Source of the DNA: an uncultured Lachnospiraceae bacterium
GTDB lineage: Bacteria; Bacillota; Clostridia; Lachnospirales; Lachnospiraceae
Reading direction: 5' to 3'
Assembly: GCA_910585625.1 (NCBI GenBank)
Contig: CAJUFQ010000004.1
Coordinates: 69,389-133,388, forward strand
Length of the DNA stretch: 64,000 nucleotides
Of the stretch, positions 25,246 to 33,846 are shown piece by piece. Position 1 is the stretch's first letter. Each line of letters begins with the position of its first letter. The translations under genes were made by a program, and so were the position numbers. The notes under the pieces were generated by a model. The model was not told the DNA's origin. It ran no database searches and was given only the letters and a program-made list of their open reading frames with translations.

Positions 25246-28200
25246 TTACTTCTTTATGCGTATCGTCTTCGTCACTTTCGCCTTCCCGCAGGAAATGGTC
25301 AGCTTCGCCGTGCCGGTCTTTGCCTTCGCGGTCAGCCTCACCTTCGTCCCGCTGGGCTTGTTCAGCCGCAGCAGGCTCTTGCCCTTGGCGTCTAATTTCC
25401 ATTTAACGCTACCCTTCACACCATAAGGCTTCGCGGTCAGGTTTATGGACTTCTTCGGCTTAACCGTCAGTTTTCCGCTGACTTTGATGGCCGGCTTCTG
25501 CACCGTGATTGTAACCGTTGCTTTCACCTTGCTTCCATCTGCCGCCTTTACCGTGATCTTTACCTTTCCTGGAGCTTTCGCTGTAATCAGCCCGGTCTTT
25601 GATATCTTGACTACAGACTTCTTATCCATGCTGTAAGTCACTTTCTGGGATGCTGCCTTAGGCTTCACCGTTGCCTTTAACTGCATAGTCTGGTAAGCAT
25701 ACATTTTCTTGTTCTTTACTGACAGTGTGATGCTTGTAGGTTTCACCGGCTTCTTAACTACTGAGCCTTCATACGTCCCGGTCAGCTTGCCTGTCTCCAC
25801 GGAACTCATAACTTCTACCGTCAGCTTCTTGCCGATTTCCTTTGACGTCAGTACATAGGATGCTTCTGTCGCCCCTGCAATCTCCGCCTCTCCTGCATAC
25901 CACTGATAGCTTAACTCCCCGCTGTTGTTATCCTCCGATACCTTTGCTTTCAGGGTATCGCCCGGGTAGGACTTAGCTCCGCTCCTGCTGGATGTTACTG
26001 TAACGGTTCCCGTCAGTTCCACAGGTTCCTCCGGCCCTGGTTCCGCGCCCGGCTCCTGCGTTACTGTGCCGCCATAAGTTCCTTCCAGCGTCCCGCTTTC
26101 TACGGAACTTGTAACCTCAACCGTAACTTTCTTGTCTATTTCTGCCTCAGTCAGCACATAGGAAGCTTCCGTCGCCCCTGTGATTGCTGTGCCTGCCGCA
26201 TACCACTGATAGCTTAACGTCCCTGTGTTATTGTTGTCAGATGACAATGCCGCCGTCAGCGTATCTCCTGGGTACGATACATTCCCTTCACGTTCCGGAT
26301 CGGCAGTTACCGCAACGGTTCCCGTCAGTACCGCAGGCTCTGTCCCCGGATCCGGATTCTGCGTGATTGTACCCGCATAAATCTGCTCCAGCGTCCCGCT
26401 CTGCTCATCGCTCTTAATCTTAATACTTAAAATCTTACCGATTTCCGCATCGGTCAGCACATAGCTCTTCTTGGACGCGCCTTTGATTTTCTCACCGTCC
26501 GCATACCACTGGTAGCTTAATTCCCCGGTATTTGTATCATTGCTGACTTTTGCTTTCAGCGTATCTCCCGGATACGATACATTTCCTTCACGCTGCGGCT
26601 CCGCTGATATCTTGACTGTCCCTTCCAGCACGGTTGGTTTCTCATTTACCGCGCCGGCATAAGCCTGTGTGATTGTGCCGGATTCCACCGTACTTGAAAC
26701 TCTGACGCTAACTGTTTTGCCAACCTCATTCCTGGTCAGCTGATAGGAAGCCTTGGTTGCCCCTGTGATTGCTTGTTCGCCCGCATACCACTGGTATGTC
26801 AGGTTGCCTTTGATTTCTCCTGTCACTGTAACTTCTGCCGTCAGCGTATCGCCTGCATAAGAGACTTCCCCGGCACGGTCAGAAGATACCTGGACAGTCC
26901 CCTCCAATGCTACTTCCGGGCCTTCAAACGTCGCAAAGTTCATCAATCCCGGAATATAACTGCCTGTGCTGTTTACGCCCAGCGCTTCAATTGTATTTTG
27001 CATATTGCCCAGCATCACCGTACTGTCTATCGTTACGCTGGCCTTCCCATTTGTGACTGGAATATTGGCGCTGCCCTCCGAAAGGATTTTTTTGCCGTTT
27101 ACGAGGAACACAACCGAGTTGGCGTTCGCATCTTTGACCTCCGCCGTCGCTGTGATGGCGCCGTCCGCGCCGGCTGCCGGAGCCGTTACGGAAATCTCGC
27201 TTGACACGGTGTTCCCCAAGGATGCATACAAGGTCTGCACGTCCGTAAACTGCCGATCCATCCACTCTATACGTTTGGTAATGAATGTCTTCAAGGAAGC
27301 GACCGCTTCATGGTAATTCTGACTCTGCACATCATTCTGAACAACACCGTTCACAAATGCCTTTCCTCTGTACAGACGGTAAGTACCCGACCACTTGGCG
27401 TCATTGGCCTCGGAAGATGATGCATATTTCTCTTCCAACGCGTCAATAAGCCCGCCATTTTTCATGATATCTTCCATCAATGTATCACGGTGTTTCTGGT
27501 AATACTCCCATGCCCTTGTCACAAAATACGGGTCCTTGACCAGATACCTGTGCCATTGCTCTTTCTGATAATCCTCTTCTGCAAAGCCTCCGTCCGACGG
27601 ATTCTGCCCGCAAAGGATGGTATGCCACTGATCGTACACGAACGGCGTCGAATTGCTGTACATATTGATGTTCCCCCATGCCCAGTCATAATCCCAGGCG
27701 GGTCCCATCTTTGCCTTACCCTGCAAATCTTTGTAAAGATAGCTGCTGTTCTTCATCGAATCCCAGTTATTGACATACTCGCACAGTAGCCAATACTGCA
27801 GCAGTGAATCCATATCAAAGAGATCCGTGTAATGCACCGTCTCTCCTTTGTAATCCGCCGTGAAGTCCGGGCTTCCTATCGCTTCCTCATATGCGTCGAG
27901 ATATCCTTTGGCATAATCTACCATGCCCTGGTTTGTCTTGGCATATTCCGGAGCGCGGAAAAACATCGGTATCCCATTTTTCGTCTGGAACCTGGAAATA
28001 TATTTCTCTGGATCCCATACGCTCCTGAAATCCATATCCAACAGGAATCCCCCAGTGCAATCAGGTATCGGATCGGTATAATAATCTGCCACCTGGTAAA
28101 TCTTTCCCATATAAGAAAATCTTCCTGACATCCAGCCAAGATTCTCTTCCAGGTAAACCTCAAGCGCATCCCGGTCTAATGCCGGTTCTTTCTTGCAGAC

Positions 28201-30267
28201 TTCCTTTGCAATATCGTCTGCCAGTTCTTCCCATTCAAATACATTCACACGTGCCGAGCCTACGCGCACATGCTCGCTGAGTTCGTACATTCCCTGATAC
28301 TTGCCATTTAAGACCAGAACGACGCCGGTATCATTGACCGTAGTCTCCATACCAATGCCTTTGGCAAACTTATGGGCAATCTCATTACGCATGTTCGTGT
28401 GGTCAATGATATTTGCGAGAAGCGTCCAGTGCTTGTTCGCCCCGCTGCCAATGCCCAGAAGGTTGGCCTTAGCATCAAGTTTCAGCTTATACGGCAGTTT
28501 CAGCCCATTCTGGTAAGCATAGTCCCATGTGGAATTGCCCCTGCCCTTTATTGTAGTCTCTCCCTGATACCACATATCAGGATTGTTAAATTCCGCATTT
28601 CCTTGTATCCTGAGAACAGCGTCTTTGGGAATATTTTTGTTGGTAACTCCTTCCCCATCGTCAGTGTCTACATATACAACCGGAAGCTCGCTGCAATACA
28701 TGGATAAGTCCCAATGCCTGCCTCCTTCTTCCGTTACCGTGACGGAGATGAATTTCTCCAAGTCCTCTTCCTTGGGCGTATAGTTGTCGTCTCTGCCGAC
28801 TATCTGGTTATCTACTTTCCACAGATAGGTAAGCTGCCCCTGCGCGCCGGGGATAGAAACAGAGAGCGGCTGCCCCACTGTGGCATAGCCCGGCTGGAAC
28901 GAAGGCTTATTCTCATCACCCGCCAGCACCGTCACTTGGAAGCTGCGGCTGTAATTGTCTGCCGCGCCAACGGCCTTCGGCGTCTCCGCCGTCAGTTTAA
29001 CGACCGTGTCCGTGCCAAGAAGCTCTCGATGCGCAACTGCCGTCCCTGCATTCACTTCCAGCACCTCCGGGTTACTGCTCGTCCAGGTCAGCACATGTTC
29101 CCCTGCTTTCAACGGCAGCGTAATCTCCGTTTTCACGCCGGAAGCAGATTCTTCCTCCGCAAACCCTAAGGATACGCCAGAGAGGTACACCATGCCCGCC
29201 GCACTGGATTCATAACAGAAAGAAGGAACCGGGTAAGCCCCCTCCTCTGCACGCCAGTTTCCGCCGGCCAGTCCCTCCGGCAGAGTACCGCTTATCAGTT
29301 CCGCATCCGAAAGGGCCGTGACGTCTCCGAACGCCCTCTGCTCTGAAACAGCGCGGAAATAACTGTCTGACAAATTGGCCGCATATGCGATATTCGCATT
29401 TTCCGCCGATATAATCCCATAGCCATCATACCCGCAATAAAGCACCTCTCCGGTATTCACGCAGCGGGAAATCTGCCCGCAGGCAGACTTGGCAACCCTG
29501 CCGATAATACCTCCCGCATATTCCAGCCGGTCTTCCGTGCCGCTGGCGCGCACATCGGCGCCGTTGTAAATATCTGTCACAAAAATATGGCCGTTCCCTA
29601 TCGCCGTATTTTCTGTCCTGCATTCGCCAATCAGTCCCCCCGCGCCAACGGTATTGCAGTTCAGCAGATTATTGATATTGAGTTCCCCGCTCAATATTGC
29701 AATGTTAGAAATCCTGGCATAGCCATTAACCTCCCCGGCAAGCGTTCCGATTGCCGCAAGCGGGGCGCTGCCTATAGAATTGGCAAAATCCGTATGGATA
29801 TTGACGTCAGTGAAAATCAGGTTCCTGACCTCCGCATAATCGTCCGCATTGTCGGAACCTACTACGCTGAAAAACCCTACCTGTCCATAGTTCCCACTCT
29901 CAATCGGGCCGTCAAGATCGATTGTCAGGCCGGAAACCACATGGCCCCGGCCGTCAAAAGTCCCCGAGAATACATTTGCCTCCTGAGGATTGCAAGACCC
30001 CTTATTCCCTACATAGCCGCCAAACGGCGTCCACTCCTTGCCGGACAGATCGATGTCTTCTGTCAGCACATAATCCCCTGTCATGGGGTAAGCCGCATCA
30101 GAGCCGATTTTCTGCAGATCTTCTGCGCTCCCAATCTCAACCGGAGCCGCTTTCTCCCCCTCCGCACGGACTACCGCCGCCCCTTCCAGGTTCGTAAATA
30201 GAAGCGCAGCTGCAAGCATCCATGCCATCAGCCTTCCCCACAATCTATTTGTGGAACATCGTTTCAT
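25246..30267 (-). CDS. Large secreted CotH-kinase-like and Ig-repeat surface protein
   Basis: A 1673-residue exported protein. A signal peptide covers about residues 1-35 (MKRCSTNRLWGRL, then a hydrophobic run). Residues ~40-330 are a GLUG/right-handed beta-helix-like region (SGTFDGRGHVVSGL). Next come Big-like domains, then a CotH domain at ~545-1005 (KGRGNSTWDY, YELSEHVRVG, GPAWDYDWAWGN). Four ~97-residue Ig-like repeats follow (YPGDTLKA...LSYQWYAGE...ASYVLT; starting near 26905, 26620, 26330 and 26020), then a Big2 domain and a Lys-rich tail. CotH folds resemble protein kinases and can phosphorylate secreted proteins; activity here is unproven. No sorting motif. The start at 30267 has GAAGGAGG. 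Confidence 0.85.
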   Translation of the reverse strand: MKRCSTNRLWGRLMAWMLAAALLFTNLEGAAVVRAEGEKAAPVEIGSAEDLQKIGSDAAYPMTGDYVLTEDIDLSGKEWTPFGGYVGNKGSCNPQEANVFSGTFDGRGHVVSGLTIDLDGPIESGNYGQVGFFSVVGSDNADDYAEVRNLIFTDVNIHTDFANSIGSAPLAAIGTLAGEVNGYARISNIAILSGELNINNLLNCNTVGAGGLIGECRTENTAIGNGHIFVTDIYNGADVRASGTEDRLEYAGGIIGRVAKSACGQISRCVNTGEVLYCGYDGYGIISAENANIAYAANLSDSYFRAVSEQRAFGDVTALSDAELISGTLPEGLAGGNWRAEEGAYPVPSFCYESSAAGMVYLSGVSLGFAEEESASGVKTEITLPLKAGEHVLTWTSSNPEVLEVNAGTAVAHRELLGTDTVVKLTAETPKAVGAADNYSRSFQVTVLAGDENKPSFQPGYATVGQPLSVSIPGAQGQLTYLWKVDNQIVGRDDNYTPKEEDLEKFISVTVTEEGGRHWDLSMYCSELPVVYVDTDDGEGVTNKNIPKDAVLRIQGNAEFNNPDMWYQGETTIKGRGNSTWDYAYQNGLKLPYKLKLDAKANLLGIGSGANKHWTLLANIIDHTNMRNEIAHKFAKGIGMETTVNDTGVVLVLNGKYQGMYELSEHVRVGSARVNVFEWEELADDIAKEVCKKEPALDRDALEVYLEENLGWMSGRFSYMGKIYQVADYYTDPIPDCTGGFLLDMDFRSVWDPEKYISRFQTKNGIPMFFRAPEYAKTNQGMVDYAKGYLDAYEEAIGSPDFTADYKGETVHYTDLFDMDSLLQYWLLCEYVNNWDSMKNSSYLYKDLQGKAKMGPAWDYDWAWGNINMYSNSTPFVYDQWHTILCGQNPSDGGFAEEDYQKEQWHRYLVKDPYFVTRAWEYYQKHRDTLMEDIMKNGGLIDALEEKYASSSEANDAKWSGTYRLYRGKAFVNGVVQNDVQSQNYHEAVASLKTFITKRIEWMDRQFTDVQTLYASLGNTVSSEISVTAPAAGADGAITATAEVKDANANSVVFLVNGKKILSEGSANIPVTNGKASVTIDSTVMLGNMQNTIEALGVNSTGSYIPGLMNFATFEGPEVALEGTVQVSSDRAGEVSYAGDTLTAEVTVTGEIKGNLTYQWYAGEQAITGATKASYQLTRNEVGKTVSVRVSSTVESGTITQAYAGAVNEKPTVLEGTVKISAEPQREGNVSYPGDTLKAKVSNDTNTGELSYQWYADGEKIKGASKKSYVLTDAEIGKILSIKIKSDEQSGTLEQIYAGTITQNPDPGTEPAVLTGTVAVTADPEREGNVSYPGDTLTAALSSDNNNTGTLSYQWYAAGTAITGATEASYVLTEAEIDKKVTVEVTSSVESGTLEGTYGGTVTQEPGAEPGPEEPVELTGTVTVTSSRSGAKSYPGDTLKAKVSEDNNSGELSYQWYAGEAEIAGATEASYVLTSKEIGKKLTVEVMSSVETGKLTGTYEGSVVKKPVKPTSITLSVKNKKMYAYQTMQLKATVKPKAASQKVTYSMDKKSVVKISKTGLITAKAPGKVKITVKAADGSKVKATVTITVQKPAIKVSGKLTVKPKKSINLTAKPYGVKGSVKWKLDAKGKSLLRLNKPSGTKVRLTAKAKTGTAKLTISCGKAKVTKTIRIKK

Positions 30268-30343
30268 AAAAACCTCCTTCTCCATCTTTGTCAATGTGTT
30301 CATGTTTTGAGTTTCCCCTTTTTTTGTAATAAACTATATTTTA

Positions 30344-30536
30344 GTGGAGCTATCACACGAACATAAATTATAAGGTATTTGTTCAATAGGTTTACATTGC
30401 AAAGCAATGCAAACAACATGCACAAAAATCATCTTGGGAAGCTAGCTTCCCAGAGTGATTTTTGTGCATTCTGTCTTTGCCGCATAAGCGGCGAGACCTT
30501 TTGAACGAGGAAATATTTTTCGTGCGACAGCCCCAC
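30344..30536 (-). mobile_element. MITE-like palindromic element flanked by TA
   Basis: A 193-bp element. The termini are inverted repeats (GTGGAGCTATCACACGAA against GTGGGGCTGTCGCACGAA), and both outer flanks are TA, as for IS630/Tc1-type target duplication. Inner nested stems: 30381-30391 with 30496-30506; 30391-30413 hairpin; a 13-bp stem (30419-30431 with 30456-30468) around an 18-bp palindrome at 30435-30452; and GCCGC-ATAA-GCGGC at 30479-30492. All end mismatches become G-U pairs in minus-strand RNA, so it could also fold as a leader of the CotH message, which starts 77 bp away. No transposase ORF. A TATAAT facing CotH lies at 30367-30372. Confidence 0.65.
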
Positions 30537-30673
30537 TATGAATCTAAAAAATAGGAAAACTCAAAGTTCATGTCCATTGTAGCATGAAAAAAAATTACGG
30601 TAAACAGTTATTAGAAAATTTATGTTTTTCGACAGATAATACTCTAATTATTATCCTAATTTACAAAAAAAGA

Positions 30674-30701
30674 TTGTTTTTTCTTCCCAAAACGCTATAA
30701 T
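30674..30701 (+). promoter_or_regulatory. Probable promoter of the 85-residue gene
   Basis: TTGTTT (30674-30679), 16-bp spacer, TATAAT (30696-30701), 55 bp before the start codon. The surrounding 30540-30670 DNA is AT-rich with no other feature seen. Confidence 0.55.
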
Positions 30702-30755
30702 TAATATCAGCAGTATTTCTCAGCTATTTTATTCGCAAAAAAGGAGGTATTTTTT

Positions 30756-31013
30756 ATGAAACAATCGGAAGAACTTTGCATGACCTACTCGGGTGTCATC
30801 ACGAAAAACGGCGAAAAAATTGTTCATGTTTCTTTTGGGCGCGGCAAAGATTATGCCGAAGGCATCCTCCCTTCCGGGAACATCGAAAAATCCTCCGGTT
30901 TCACAGACGAAGAGATACGGCAGCTAAGCCAGTATCTGCAGCAGAGCGCCGATGACATCATGAAAAAAGCAAAGGACGTCAATCCTTTGCGCAGCTGGAT
31001 GGGGAAAGACTGA
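30756..31013 (+). CDS. Small hypothetical protein
   Basis: An 85-residue soluble protein with an excellent AAAGGAGG site and its own promoter, so it is very probably real. It begins with a short beta-rich segment (TYSGVITKNGEKIVHVSFGRG), then a helical part (FTDEEIRQLSQYLQQSADDIMKKAKDV). The layout looks like a small cytoplasmic adaptor or stress protein; I do not recognise the family. Convergent with the 923-residue gene. Confidence 0.7.
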   Translation: MKQSEELCMTYSGVITKNGEKIVHVSFGRGKDYAEGILPSGNIEKSSGFTDEEIRQLSQYLQQSADDIMKKAKDVNPLRSWMGKD

Positions 31014-31062
31014 ACGCCTGCCCCCATCGCTTCTTTCTCTTTTCTTCTACCATCTTTGCGAA

Positions 31063-33834
31063 TTACTGATTTGCCTGGTTCCCGCATTTGGGACAGACAT
31101 TCCCTTCCCGGTAAGTATACCCGCACCGATAACAGCACTTCACCTCATGTTTTTCCTTGGCCAGATAAGCAATACTCCGGGACTCCGGCTTTTCCTGGAG
31201 ATATAATACAAACCCATTCAGAACCTGTGCAAAAGCATCCAGCTCCTTTGCCGGGATTCCGCCCGGGATTTTTGTCTTTGCGCCATTTCCCCGCTTAATA
31301 TATATCCCACGGTTCAATAGCCCGGTATTGCCCTCTATGCCGGTTATCCCACGGATAGGGATTTTCTCACTGTTAAACGCGCTGTTATAAAAGATATGGT
31401 CTGGCGTCAGCAAAAAGCCTTCCTTCCCATTTTTCTTGCCTGATGCGTCGCAGATAAGGATTGGGAACTCATAGCGGCTGCGGTCTGCCGCATAGGTATT
31501 GAGCGCTTTCGCCGCCACTTTTGCTTCCTGCTCCTCCCAGTCGCCGCGCATCACTTTGCGCACTTCGTAAAAATGGAGCCGTTCGGAATCCTTCACCCTG
31601 CCTTTTAAATCCTCGCGCAGCTTATCTACCAGCAGCGCGCATTCATCCATCTTTATCTTCGTCAGACGCTTATCTATCATTTCCAGGGTGTTCGTCTTTA
31701 TTTCCGGCAGGAATGGGCCTCCCTCTATCTTCTCATAGGCCTCCGCTGCCTCATCAAAGGTCATGCCAAGGATGTTCGGGCAGATTTTGTCTATGGCCGC
31801 CTCGTCCAGCTTCCGCAACTGCCCTTCCACCTGTGCCTGCACAGCAGCCGTATCTTTTCCGGCAAATCCTTCCCTAAGCTGCTGCAGCATGTTCATCAGC
31901 CCTTTACGGTCACTCTTCCCAAGCCGTCGCACCATGGCGTCAAGCTCCGCTTTCTGCGCTTGCCGCCCGCGCTCTTCCAGCTGCCCTTCGTAGGGGGTAA
32001 GGTCAGCTTCCCGGTAATGCGCAAGCTTATCTCTGAATGCACGGTACTGGCCTCTTGTCATACTGGCCGGCATGGACGCAATCAGCTGTTCCGCCTCCTG
32101 CTGCCCGCGCACACGCTTCATTTCCCCTATCTGCGCCAACGCTTTCGCCTTTACTGCCTCAGGCGCCTGCGATTTCTGCAATTCCGCTTCTATGCGCGCA
32201 ACCACATGGTAAGGTTTCCCCTGGCAGCTTTCCACCTTCTGCCGCATCGCCTCTGCTTCCCTGCGCGCCAGAGCCTCGTCAATCTGGGCGTCAAACTCCT
32301 TTTTCTGATCGTGCATCAGACCTTTTTCCGCCTGAATCTGCTGGCGCAGCTCTTTCAGCTGCCGCAAAGACATACGGTCCAGGACTTGCATCCGCGCCTG
32401 ATATTTCTCGAATACCGCATCTGCGGGAGGCCCGCCTTGGCGATGCCCTGCGCCGCTGCCTGCCGCTGCCTGTCCTCTGCCAATGTCCTGCCCGCCTGCC
32501 CGCCTGCCCTGTTCCGTTGCCTGCCGGGAGATTCCTGACAGTCCCCCGTCCTGAGGCCCATGTCCTGCCGCCGCGCTTTCGCGCCCTGCATCCTTAGCGT
32601 TTGCCTCTATATTTCTATCGGTTCCGCCGCCTGCTTTTCTGCCAACGTCCACGCTTCTGCCATGCCCGGAGCTTCTTGCTGCTGCCGGGAGATTTCCCGC
32701 TCCTTTTTCCTGAGGATTTTTCACAGCCGCCTCTCTTCCTTTTTGCCCCTTCCTTTTCTTGCGGAGCAAATCTTTCACCTGTTTCTGGTACGGTTTCACT
32801 TTCTCCGGAGGATAAAATCCCTCCTCAAGCTTGCCGGAAAGCTCTGACAGTTCTTCCTCCGTCATTTCCTCCAGATTGGCGCAGGCTTCTTCAATGGTCT
32901 GGGGCTCCCGCGTCCGTCCCCGTTCCCACTCATATTCATTAAAATGGTAATTAGCGGTACGCTGCGCGCTGTTTCCTAAAAGCTCTTGGTAGTCCTCATA
33001 CGCTTCCCGGTCTCTGCCAAATTTAAGCGTGTAGACATCCCCCTCTTTCAAAAGCCTCCCAGGACGCGGCGTATAAAAAGAATTGCAGTTATCACAGGCA
33101 TAACTCCTTGCCAGGTATACTTTGCCCTCCTCCGTCTCCACCAGGATTTCTTCCCCCTCCGGGTAAACTGCCATATACAGTTTTTCTGAACATTTTGCAC
33201 AGCAGGTTCCTGTTCGGTAAAAATTATTTCCCAGGCGGGACGCATGCTTCTCATAAGCGGTAAGCTCGCTGCTGGCAAACTGGCACTGCTCTGCGCTCCA
33301 GCAGATTTTGTGCCACAGGCCAAGGCTTCCCTCTGTCTGCGCTTCTTCCTCCTCCCGGATTTCCCGGGCTTTGCGCCTGCCCTCCTCAATGGCGGCCTCC
33401 GCCACTTCCTCATACGTCATCTGAATCTCGTCTTTGTAGAAGCGGAAATAGTCGTCCCGGAACCCTGGCTTGATTTTCATATCCTTTAGGATTTCCTGAA
33501 ACAAGCTATTCAGCTGGCTATAATCCTGGTCTACCTTTAACCCTTTAATCGTGCCCCATTTTCCAAAAGCATAAAGCGTCATGTTCAGCACATTCGTCAG
33601 TATCTCATTACCCTCCACCGGCTGTGCGTCTTCCTCACGGTCGGGCAGTTCTATGACGTTCGTGTTGACTTTGCGATTGTCAAAATTAAAAATCAGGGAG
33701 CGCACGTTGCCTGACAGGATGAGGAAATTATTGAGAACCACAAATTTCCCGGTCCATGTCACGTTCACGCCCATGGTTTTAATCATGCGTCCAAATACCG
33801 ATTTCAGTTCCTCATTGGCCTTCAGCACAATCAT
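31063..33834 (-). CDS. Unknown 923-residue zinc-ribbon protein
   Basis: Not a family I recognise. Residues 1-150 form an alpha/beta region. Around 185-260 is a Cys-rich part with several pairs (ICWSAEQC, TCCAKC, YACDNC) likely to bind zinc. Residues ~360-475 are a Gly/Arg/Ala-rich, probably disordered linker with markedly higher GC. Residues ~475-790 are charged helices, possibly coiled coil. Residues ~800-890 resemble a PH-like/YcxB-type beta domain (GFLLTPDHIFYNS...IPIRGITGIEG). The end is a zinc ribbon, CCYRCGYTYREGNVCPKCG. No signal peptide or membrane segment. It lies 12 bp upstream-facing the GH42 stop on the same strand, so it may be cotranscribed with it. Confidence 0.75.
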   Translation of the reverse strand: MIVLKANEELKSVFGRMIKTMGVNVTWTGKFVVLNNFLILSGNVRSLIFNFDNRKVNTNVIELPDREEDAQPVEGNEILTNVLNMTLYAFGKWGTIKGLKVDQDYSQLNSLFQEILKDMKIKPGFRDDYFRFYKDEIQMTYEEVAEAAIEEGRRKAREIREEEEAQTEGSLGLWHKICWSAEQCQFASSELTAYEKHASRLGNNFYRTGTCCAKCSEKLYMAVYPEGEEILVETEEGKVYLARSYACDNCNSFYTPRPGRLLKEGDVYTLKFGRDREAYEDYQELLGNSAQRTANYHFNEYEWERGRTREPQTIEEACANLEEMTEEELSELSGKLEEGFYPPEKVKPYQKQVKDLLRKKRKGQKGREAAVKNPQEKGAGNLPAAARSSGHGRSVDVGRKAGGGTDRNIEANAKDAGRESAAAGHGPQDGGLSGISRQATEQGRRAGGQDIGRGQAAAGSGAGHRQGGPPADAVFEKYQARMQVLDRMSLRQLKELRQQIQAEKGLMHDQKKEFDAQIDEALARREAEAMRQKVESCQGKPYHVVARIEAELQKSQAPEAVKAKALAQIGEMKRVRGQQEAEQLIASMPASMTRGQYRAFRDKLAHYREADLTPYEGQLEERGRQAQKAELDAMVRRLGKSDRKGLMNMLQQLREGFAGKDTAAVQAQVEGQLRKLDEAAIDKICPNILGMTFDEAAEAYEKIEGGPFLPEIKTNTLEMIDKRLTKIKMDECALLVDKLREDLKGRVKDSERLHFYEVRKVMRGDWEEQEAKVAAKALNTYAADRSRYEFPILICDASGKKNGKEGFLLTPDHIFYNSAFNSEKIPIRGITGIEGNTGLLNRGIYIKRGNGAKTKIPGGIPAKELDAFAQVLNGFVLYLQEKPESRSIAYLAKEKHEVKCCYRCGYTYREGNVCPKCGNQANQ

Positions 33835-33846
33835 GGCAAATCCTCA

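Noticed and set aside
30756..31013. The 85-residue protein as a toxin or antitoxin
   Set aside because: There is no partner gene and no toxin motif; it has its own promoter and stands alone.
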